A stretch of 22,215 nucleotides of DNA from a virus: positions 1,944-24,158 of the IMG/VR virus record IMGVR_UViG_3300030380_000495. The stretch is one strand, 5' to 3'. Under the pieces are notes generated by a model. It had not been told where the DNA came from and did not search any database. It was given only the letters and a program-made list of their open reading frames with translations. Positions 17,301 to 22,215 of the stretch are shown here, piece after piece. Position 1 is the first letter of the stretch. Each line of letters begins with the position of its first letter. The translations under genes were made by a program, and so were the position numbers.

Positions 17301-20300
17301 AATAGTTTAAACGAGGCAATGGAAGCTAATGGTGGGAAGTTGTTAATGGGATTAACTACTGCACCACAAGATAAGTTATTGTCTAGCACCACAATGTCTA
17401 ATGCTGTCATGGATTTATTTTTAAGCAAAGCATTTGATAAAAACTTTAAGCTCACAGAGAATCAAATTAAAGTAGCACTTAGAAAAGCAGCTAATGATTT
17501 AAAGGTTACTAAAAAAACAAATAAAAAAACTGGAAAAACAGTAACTACTCGAACAGGTTTAGATTTAAAGATTCCCGCTAGTGCAACTCTTGCGGATATT
17601 AAATCTAAAATAGAGGAAGCTCTTGGTTTCAATAACAGTACCTTTAAAGACAGAAAAAACTTTGCTACTGAATTGATAGGAAGTATGTCTGAAGTTATTA
17701 ACCGTAATCCAAAATCTGTTAAGGAATTTGGAAGTTTATTCTCAGAAGGAATTCAAAATAAATATTTTAAAGGTGTAACTAAGACAGGTAAGCTAAAGAT
17801 ATCAAAAGCTAATATGGTTCAAGCATTATCTGAAATGTTTACCGAGCCTATGCTAAAAGAAGATGTAGCTAGAGATAAGGGTGGACAGTTATACGCTATA
17901 CTTGAAGTTGATTCAAAGGTAAAACCTGTTGCGTCTAAAAAACATGGTTCATATCCATTTGCTTTAGAAACAGTAGAAGATGGAGCAAAGGTTAAAATAA
18001 ATATTTTAAAAGACAGACAAAATTGGTTTGACGTATTTGAAGATCCTGAGACTGATGATATTGTTGAGAAGGATAGACTTAAAGAAGTATTCCCTACATC
18101 AGGAGCAAGTACCTCCGGATTAAAAGTTAATACATCAAAAGTTTCTAAAGACTTATCAGAGACTGCGATGCGAGAGCAGAAGAGTCTCATGCAGATAGGT
18201 AGGTATTACAATGCCAACAACCAAGGGTTCTTCCCGTCACAAGTAAATTCATATCAACTCAAGCAAGACCTAGAACAGATAGGGTTTGGTTTGAAGCGTG
18301 CAAAGAATGGAGCGTACTACGCCACAAGGAATGGGCGTAAAGTAAATCCATTCCCACCTGAGCCAAGTAGATATAGATTCCAAAGGGATGACATTGGTAT
18401 CGTAGAAGAAAAAAGTTTTACAAGTAAGAACACCGTAGCAGATATCATCATTGCTGCTAGACGAGAAGGTTTCAAAGATAAAGCCATTCGATTCTATATA
18501 CTAAAGAGACGATCAGATATCAAGGAGGAGAATGGTAAGCCTTTGCGAGCGAAGACTGTAGATGATATGCTTCGAGTACCTGCAAATATATTGGAGAATG
18601 TTCCGGATAGTTTCAAGGAGATTGAAGGTGGAGCAGCAGCAGGTCTAAGGTTGTATCAAAAGGTTGAGCAACTTAGAGATAAACTTCTTGCCGCCAACGC
18701 TAGAATAAAATCTCCTAAGCTATCTGACGCTGGTATCAAACAAAAAATAAAGGAGAAGAGAGAGGAGTTAAAAAAGAAAAAACTTTCAGACGAGCAACTC
18801 GCCAAAGAGTTAGATGCTTTCACTAAAAGAGAATACAAGAACAACAAGGCTCGTAAAGAAATGAAGACCGAGAGTGAAATCATGGATGAGGTTATTGAGT
18901 TCTTAGAGAAACAACCTGAGTACATCGAAGCTGGTGACAAGGGTAAGAAGACACCATCTCTACTTCAGTCTAAGATGCAAGCAGAACTCCAAGCAACGAT
19001 TGCTTTCCGACCATCTAGAGAGGTAGCTCAGAATCTTTCTAAGTTAAAGAATAGAGCAAGAGCAATGGATAAGGCAGGTAGAGACCTTCAAGAAATAAAG
19101 CGTCAGCTTAGAGCAACACTTCGTAAGTCACTACCAAAGGCTGAGTACTCCAAGCCAGAAGTAATGAGACTTTTAGGTGAGATTGCAAAAGTAGATGCAA
19201 GTAATTTACAAGACGTAATTGGAGAGATAGAAAGTCTTATTGTTAAAAAGAATGTACAAATACTAGAGGGTCAGATAGACAAGCTATTAGGTACTAAGGT
19301 TGCTAAGAGTGAGGCTGGAAGACGTAAGGGTAAGTTTGGATATGATGAAGCGGCTAGACTAGAAGCCATCAATAACAATATCGTTAAGAATAAAAAGGTT
19401 GATGGTAAGTTAGTTAAGTATACTGCTGAAGAAATCATGGATAAAAATGAAAGACTTCGTAGAGAGCTTAATGAAATTATGCGTCAACCTGAATTAAGTT
19501 TGGAAAATATAAACAAGCTAACCGATCTTCAGATAGCAATCAATATCAACAGTGCCAATCTGATGAAGGCACAGTTAGGAACAAAGGAAAGAATCAGTCC
19601 TAATATTATTGCACCATTGGTAACAGCGCAAGAGTCACTGCAAGAATTAATTGAAGAGGGTCGCTCTAAATTTAAAGTAGAACTTCAAGAGGCGCATCAA
19701 AAATACCAAGAGCAATTTACTATGCTTTGGGAAGAGATTACAGGAGAGAAGATAGATATGTCTGACCCTGATGTAAGAGATAAAATAAATGCTAGATTAA
19801 AAGAATCTTCTAGGATAAGTAAGGCTGAGAAAGCCAAAAATAGATCGAAGTTTAGAAATGTTCTTACGAATATGTACGACTCTATAGTAAGAGGATTTAA
19901 TAAGGCAGAAGATTTATCTGGTTTAATGAACAAGATATCTATTATGCCAGGGGAGTTAGCAGGTGGTCGTATTCAAGAGATGATTACTGATAGGGTAGAT
20001 GAATCTACTAGAGTATACAAAGGTAGAATGATGATACAAGAAGATGTCATCGAAAATAAGATGAAAGAAATATTTGGAAGAAAGTGGAGAAAGAGAGCTG
20101 TACAGTTAAACGACACTAAAACAAATGGCATAACTCTAGAGACAAAAGATGAAGTTCAAACAATTTCTCAAAACCAATTGGCGTACTTATACAATCAGTA
20201 CAAAGACCCTGCTAATGCAGGTTCATTCAAAGCAATGTTCGGAGAAAACTATGAGCAAGAAATGAGTAAGCTCATATCACAGTTAGATCCTCAATTAAAA

Positions 20301-22142
20301 AAGTGGGCCGACTGGCAGGTTGATGAATTCTTTCCATCAGTTTATGAATACTACAATGATGCATACAAAAAGATATATCGAACTGATATGCCATGGAATC
20401 AATTCTATGCAGGTAGAATATATAGAGAAGGATTTGAACAAGAGCCATTAGATATGTTGGCAAACTCTTCAATATTCCAAACCTCTGTGGGTGCAGCTTC
20501 AACATTAGAAAGAAAAGTAAATAATTTGCCTATCCAAGCAATGAATATCAACAACGCTTTGACAAGTTATATTCAGGACATGGAATACTTTGCCGCCCAT
20601 GCTGAAACAGTAAGGGACATTGATAAAATGTTTACTAATAAGGATGTTAGAAAATACTTAAAAAACATTTATGGTGATGACATCAATAACCTAATTGATT
20701 CTATGATCAAAAAGGTGTCGGCTAAAGGACAGCAAAAGTTTAAGATGGCTAGCTTCATAAATAAAAGTATGAATGCATTTATAATATCTAAACTTGCATT
20801 TAATCCGGTGGTATTTATAAAACAGCTTACATCTATACCAACATATGCAAATGACATTGGTTATGCAAATTGGATTAAGTATTCTAAGCTAGGTAGTACA
20901 TTGTCTCAAAGACGTAGTGCAATAATGGAGGACTACAATGAGGTTATAAAAAACTCTGTGTACTTACAAGACAGAGCCAAAGGTTTAAATATTAGAAATG
21001 CTATTGCTCATTACGAGGATCATTCAAATTCTATTATAGATAAAAGTTTTGGAGCTGAAGCTCAGAGGATAGCAATGATGCTTACCAAGAGTGGTGATAA
21101 GGCAGCGATTATGTTGGGAGGTCTTCCAAACTACAGATACTACAAAGCTCAATACAAAAAGCAAAATCCAAAGGCTACTGAGCAAGAGGTTATTGATTAT
21201 GCTATTAGAAAGTTTGAGCGTGACACCAAGAAGACACAGCAGTCTAGTGACATACAAGACCGAGACTATTATCAGACTGATGATCCATTGATGAGATCAT
21301 TCAATATGTTCATGACTACACCTAAGCAATACTTGAGGAAAGAAATTGATGCCTTTAGAAACTTAGGTAGAAAAATTAGAGCAATGGATAGTAAGGCAGG
21401 CAAAGGAACAATAGGTCAAAATCTAAGACAGCTAGCAATGTATCATGTAATGATGCCTGCATTGTTTCAATGGGCAGCTTTAGGATTCCCGGTAGATATG
21501 GATGATGAGGATAAAGCAGACATGGCGGGAGCAATGTTGTTAGGAAACTTAAATGCATTGTTTATAGTAGGAGATTTATTTACTATGACTAAAGATGTTC
21601 TATTAGAAAAGCCTTGGGGGGGAACGCCAGAAACTTTATCTATAATACAATGGGCATCATCTGTTTTACGAAAGTGGTCAAAGTGGCAACAAAAAATAGA
21701 TGCTAAAAAACCAGACCCTACTAAGATTGATGATGCTAGATATGATTTCTATGGTACTATTTTAGAAGGAGTAGGTATACCAGCCAGACAAGGGATGAGG
21801 TACTATGACAACTATACCAAATTGTTTACCGAAAAAATGGATACGCCTGAAAAAATAAGAAGGATTCTAAACTATTCTGATTACACTATAGAAGGTAAGA
21901 AGGATGACAAGAAGAAGAAGAAAGACTCAGATGGTAAGAGAACTAAAGCAGAACAGAGGAAGTTTGAAAGTGAGTTAAAGAAGTACAATCCAGATGCTTA
22001 TAGAAGTATGGGGTATGAAGAGAGAGATAGGTTAGAAGAACAACTGAAGATGAGTCAAGACCCGTCTTTTGAAATGGAAAAGAAAAGACAAAAGGAAGAA
22101 CTCGATCGTCTTAATAGAGAAATATATCAATCATATAATTAG
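11379..22142 (+). CDS. Giant cysteine-free polyvalent / internal virion protein with metallopeptidase module (3587 aa)
   Basis: A single open frame of 3587 codons, about 48% of the window. Visible order: two 30-residue-period repeats (8-59); a charged helical region; a hydrophobic Gly/Ala region (about 485-805, most hydrophobic near 588-631 and 777-798); an acidic Glu/Gln-rich linker with a basic patch (about 920-1085); a zinc-peptidase module with HEAFH at 1323-1327 and probable third ligand E1405; a module ending in GWTQVGINP and HSYFYD (1683-1699); RFQ motifs at 1748, 1877 and 2333; a module with GGMYYPIKFHEDG near 1948; long coiled-coil-like helices (about 2335-2850); and a C-terminal domain with FNPVVFIKQLTS near 3140, LTKSGDKAAIMLGG near 3234 and hydrophobic helices near 3350-3400. 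The architecture is that of large polyvalent phage proteins that enter the host with DNA, in the T7 gp16 position. It contains no cysteine and no recognisable RNA polymerase motif. The gene ends with TAG, then TGA in frame two codons later. Confidence 0.75.
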   Translation: MNEEAIKVAYELFVADGYTKSIDEFKTLMLNNEDGRQVAFDLFTADGYTKGIDEFGVLMGASPVKKKEDTVSVLEDGSSGLQEPSVQVEEEQIDFDPTAGVTALKEAGLQLPTPPPRDFTQPFLGPVGMDDPMSVEEQQELFEGYVSPSKVVKSEETLQKEAQRLRREAGKLTGVNLANIRKEQGEEAAAAAIAERESLMNRADKLLEGKDEKFEQEKEKRNLEYQTQKEKSDKDRKIGYVLKNLDDAQAAAVFQNLASTRGEIADDELQQLVDLVDKKTIEKYGQEEYDLVQKIGGNVLAEDLFYGGNISTSPSVVDELVVEGDEIATVSNLNNEFDGTPFTFSKSILGSDAVEVSVLDISGVPINSKIVRLDDGAKASQQLRDFMAKSNLSKGNKEFLEGKINGKDISNLPMDKKQLINYKYMLENKDKFSAGKGAGFSMDANAIMRFVNENPDFFPPEELQSIKLQLDEALANQYKEDEQLEGSFLGSLGESFLKGATQTSKFTTNLGIDIGGALMPSMFMPSNSFSAINFDENGNRLSDSEVIDRVKKEGKREMIAAMDNAVESSFTGTTQAWMNSDERNDLAKALNFVFESLGVVASVGANRLALAPKAAKTLSGLAFFAYAANGIEDEMAGTEYDGLSEWKKKLISFPYGVMIGQLEKLGWEASTGAFGNKVFDKISRGIISKTMKSVPKNASPEVIKTAIENNTKAAIADGTIKIISGALSEGLVEGTQELGDVTLKNIVNGIMEKDYFANAPDLSTKKGWLETIKQMKESGYYGLLAGGSSAGGGGIIQGTKKRLQRDADIREYNEQKQAHTDKTLREKLIFNINTRQQAGEITAEQAEAQKEQVAEDAATFEQIPDEGLSNKNKIESFVLITERNNLEKEIAGKNEELVTKQRDRIRDINAQLTIIGTQDATTEQEASDLDEDQQAPDVQEMEEGTPQPEPEQVTAEEVEVKEELKPTEEQREKLAKKAVRELKRENRKTRRRGFKGDKIKGTRKKYEPTQEEIDARVDELFQAQQQEDQEVLDLEAAIEGEVKEGRALPSETTAVEEVTGAVPEDVAVEEEVTTEEAPLVNPKVVISGTPDGYQTLSSNNTTEAESESIKDARGDKTFEEDGFRITKREDGSSEVSYRSKVKVKDRVGRPGFAMATVIVPEGSPVNKQQIQEAFDNKLSEIIEGNRAKKLGGRLSDLTAKQNQQLADAVVEAVSTKTTSDATQMITPVPTKTETKKAPTKAKVDGVVMSDKKRSKKEQALVDRAKRAAKALKKFGKGGVTVELHDDTDSFKKATGQDGRGAYDKTSNTIHINLSKANNTTIAHEAFHAVLLQRVKDGNTAKVTKTMFDAVRKAGKGDTRVMEYTTTKEVDGKTETVTETATVEEYLEDFASNYEENVQDEEKLAELTGLLASSYVNLAPAPKSKVRQWVDKVMTPIAKGLGIKVDQFTKTDQGVVDLLNAISAKVTIGEEIQEGDVKVLEEIETKPETKKGKAKKINWTKKQSKPQGESTQKTKEVQAKIRDLVKRYEGGEITIEEYNKQADDIIPVRMKEVFVDPVTQEELMVGLKSKNTQTNSPIKEGADVSLRIDIPFMKRTGKASVTIHERKSPKDITGRVLSYRGSAVIKDVEFLVNPKQSLAFATDDKVHKSSNLGRMGGKLVDIGKTIEEQNEAAKKLSQQAIDEGWTQVGINPAKHSYFYDRSTGKPLKSADRVVQVGDLIYAENAKTTTIYDDMFIVKGKTDKKGGPLRFQKEGVSVSENEIIFDKVPPKKVLSSILKSLQGKRRSDNIQFDDNVVDIFSDYVKGNEVNINAENYPIEIQDALEGDDMTYGEIANMLRVAGLYDTNAAALKGISEIGKVAGVDIMRQVQEAQTEPSMRFQADFSDIVSGMTFVYDKNGERFNKLERDGFITRDKKIEDYEGQIIFLHQPDAAFSGMIYKDGELLVEGSGGMYYPIKFHEDGFFWASTEGTAKSMANSLNEAMEANGGKLLMGLTTAPQDKLLSSTTMSNAVMDLFLSKAFDKNFKLTENQIKVALRKAANDLKVTKKTNKKTGKTVTTRTGLDLKIPASATLADIKSKIEEALGFNNSTFKDRKNFATELIGSMSEVINRNPKSVKEFGSLFSEGIQNKYFKGVTKTGKLKISKANMVQALSEMFTEPMLKEDVARDKGGQLYAILEVDSKVKPVASKKHGSYPFALETVEDGAKVKINILKDRQNWFDVFEDPETDDIVEKDRLKEVFPTSGASTSGLKVNTSKVSKDLSETAMREQKSLMQIGRYYNANNQGFFPSQVNSYQLKQDLEQIGFGLKRAKNGAYYATRNGRKVNPFPPEPSRYRFQRDDIGIVEEKSFTSKNTVADIIIAARREGFKDKAIRFYILKRRSDIKEENGKPLRAKTVDDMLRVPANILENVPDSFKEIEGGAAAGLRLYQKVEQLRDKLLAANARIKSPKLSDAGIKQKIKEKREELKKKKLSDEQLAKELDAFTKREYKNNKARKEMKTESEIMDEVIEFLEKQPEYIEAGDKGKKTPSLLQSKMQAELQATIAFRPSREVAQNLSKLKNRARAMDKAGRDLQEIKRQLRATLRKSLPKAEYSKPEVMRLLGEIAKVDASNLQDVIGEIESLIVKKNVQILEGQIDKLLGTKVAKSEAGRRKGKFGYDEAARLEAINNNIVKNKKVDGKLVKYTAEEIMDKNERLRRELNEIMRQPELSLENINKLTDLQIAININSANLMKAQLGTKERISPNIIAPLVTAQESLQELIEEGRSKFKVELQEAHQKYQEQFTMLWEEITGEKIDMSDPDVRDKINARLKESSRISKAEKAKNRSKFRNVLTNMYDSIVRGFNKAEDLSGLMNKISIMPGELAGGRIQEMITDRVDESTRVYKGRMMIQEDVIENKMKEIFGRKWRKRAVQLNDTKTNGITLETKDEVQTISQNQLAYLYNQYKDPANAGSFKAMFGENYEQEMSKLISQLDPQLKKWADWQVDEFFPSVYEYYNDAYKKIYRTDMPWNQFYAGRIYREGFEQEPLDMLANSSIFQTSVGAASTLERKVNNLPIQAMNINNALTSYIQDMEYFAAHAETVRDIDKMFTNKDVRKYLKNIYGDDINNLIDSMIKKVSAKGQQKFKMASFINKSMNAFIISKLAFNPVVFIKQLTSIPTYANDIGYANWIKYSKLGSTLSQRRSAIMEDYNEVIKNSVYLQDRAKGLNIRNAIAHYEDHSNSIIDKSFGAEAQRIAMMLTKSGDKAAIMLGGLPNYRYYKAQYKKQNPKATEQEVIDYAIRKFERDTKKTQQSSDIQDRDYYQTDDPLMRSFNMFMTTPKQYLRKEIDAFRNLGRKIRAMDSKAGKGTIGQNLRQLAMYHVMMPALFQWAALGFPVDMDDEDKADMAGAMLLGNLNALFIVGDLFTMTKDVLLEKPWGGTPETLSIIQWASSVLRKWSKWQQKIDAKKPDPTKIDDARYDFYGTILEGVGIPARQGMRYYDNYTKLFTEKMDTPEKIRRILNYSDYTIEGKKDDKKKKKDSDGKRTKAEQRKFESELKKYNPDAYRSMGYEERDRLEEQLKMSQDPSFEMEKKRQKEELDRLNREIYQSYN
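11400..11555 (+). repeat. Two N-terminal peptide repeats of the giant protein (period 30 residues)
   Basis: Residues 8-29 and 38-59 share VA-aromatic-x-LF-x-ADGYTK-x-IDEF-x-x-LM. The conserved core is identical in both, while many codons differ (gcggat versus gccgat). The unit is a short helix-turn-helix-like hairpin, followed by a flexible Pro/Glu-rich stretch. From memory, similar repeats occur at the start of other large marine phage virion proteins, which would fit a packaging or docking tag; this function is inference. Confidence 0.8.
15180..15700 (+). other. Zinc metallopeptidase module within the giant protein
   Basis: Residues about 1268-1440. A beta strand (GGVTVELHDD) and a strand ending NTIHINLSKA precede the active-site helix TTIAHEAFHAVLL with HEAFH at 1323-1327. 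Downstream, NVQDEEKLAELTGLLA contains E1405, the likely third zinc ligand of a gluzincin-type site. The closing helix VRQWVDKVMTPIAKGLGIK is typical of this module in large polyvalent phage proteins, as I recall them. An active enzyme is likely from the intact motif; the substrate (peptidoglycan peptide, host protein or the phage's own polypeptide) is not shown by the sequence. Confidence 0.75.
20740..21900 (+). other. C-terminal helical, partly hydrophobic domain of the giant protein
   Basis: Residues about 3120-3508. Recognisable blocks in order are ISKLAFNPVVFIKQLTSIPT, AQRIAMMLTKSGDKAAIMLGG, NYRYYKAQYKK, RKFERDTKKTQQSS, FNMFMTTPKQYLRKEIDAFR, then two hydrophobic helices (YHVMMPALFQWAALGFPV and GAMLLGNLNALFIVGDLF), after which the chain becomes highly charged. 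This order of blocks recurs, from memory, at the C-terminus of large polyvalent-type proteins of many phages. The hydrophobic helices could insert in the host inner membrane during ejection. Confidence 0.6.
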
Positions 22143-22215
22143 AACAAGTGAGTTAGTCTTGCGACTTGCCCATGGAGTTTGCTGTGAAGGAAGCCTTCGC
22201 AAGCCTGTGGGGCGT
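22143..22215. other. GC-rich tail of the window with inverted repeats; no gene can be assigned
   Basis: This stretch is 39 of 73 G+C, clearly above the rest of the window. CTTGCGA (22158-22164) is the reverse complement of TCGCAAG (22197-22203). GAAGG (22186-22190) can pair with CCTTC (22194-22198) around three bases. GCCCA (22168-22172) can pair with TGGGGC (22208-22213) if one G bulges, which would cross the first stem. AAGCCT occurs twice, at 22191 and 22201. The stretch could be a structured RNA, a terminator region, or the edge of another gene. It is cut by the window end. Confidence 0.35.

Noticed and set aside
11379-22142. Giant gene as a virion RNA polymerase (N4-type or crAss-type).
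   Set aside because: Size, position and lack of cysteine fit, but I found no DxDxD/DFDGD-type catalytic motif or T7-like polymerase motifs in the translation. Peptidase and polyvalent-type modules are visible instead.
11379-22142. Polymorphic toxin or adhesin of a bacterial chromosome.
   Set aside because: There is no signal peptide, no Rhs/YD or haemagglutinin repeats and no immunity gene, and all neighbours are phage virion-type genes.
22143-22215. 5' end of a group II intron or a tRNA gene.
   Set aside because: The segment has pairing potential, but no GUGYG intron start and no tRNA cloverleaf can be drawn in the bases available.

Overview
The window looks like the structural (virion) half of a tailed, probably short-tailed (podovirus-like) phage that infects a member of the Bacteroidota. 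The evidence is as follows. All recognisable genes lie on the plus strand with gaps of 1 to 44 bases. The long 'RGRMNKSVDERLLPQGEY' tail protein is of a type I associate with crAss-like and marine Bacteroidota podoviruses. Start codons are preceded by A/T-rich sequence rather than Shine-Dalgarno motifs. The only two promoter-like elements fit the Bacteroidota -7 consensus TAnnTTTG. The DNA is AT-rich, and ten of eleven genes stop with TAA. No chromosomal, plasmid, rRNA, tRNA, CRISPR or insertion-sequence feature was seen. Family-level names rest on recognition by eye, not on a database search.

Layout. Bases 1-846 hold the end of one gene and a complete second gene whose C-termini are near-identical; the second is a LamG/concanavalin-type lectin, so these are probably host-binding appendages. 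Bases 860-1120 hold a small unknown protein, followed by a weak terminator (1113-1136) and a promoter (1138-1147). Bases 1165-8245 encode the tail or portal-vertex machinery: two putative connector/ring proteins (243 and 307 aa), a 1516-aa tail stabilisation/muzzle-type protein and a 287-aa companion. A second promoter (8251-8260) sits so close to the next start that the mRNA would be almost leaderless. It precedes a degenerate GNAT-like protein (8266-8676) and then three genes of 292, 600 and 3587 codons that run to the end of the window. Their order and character match the internal-virion (ejection) cassette of podoviruses such as T7 gp14-gp15-gp16.

The most striking observation is that these last three proteins, 4479 residues in all, contain no cysteine. 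The seven complete proteins upstream contain 26 cysteines in 2820 residues. The change falls exactly at the 8676/8678 gene boundary. I read this as a signature of proteins that leave the capsid, cross the periplasm and refold. The 3587-aa protein fills almost half the window and is a mosaic 'polyvalent' protein. It has two N-terminal 30-residue repeats, a hydrophobic helical region, an acidic linker, an HEAFH zinc-metallopeptidase module, two further conserved modules punctuated by three RFQ motifs, a very long helical region, and a C-terminal domain with hydrophobic helices. Base composition shifts sharply between its modules (46% versus 32% GC in two hand-counted 360-base stretches).

The last 73 bases (22143-22215) are 53% GC and contain nested and crossing inverted repeats. 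They may be a structured RNA or the edge of another gene; the window ends before this can be decided.
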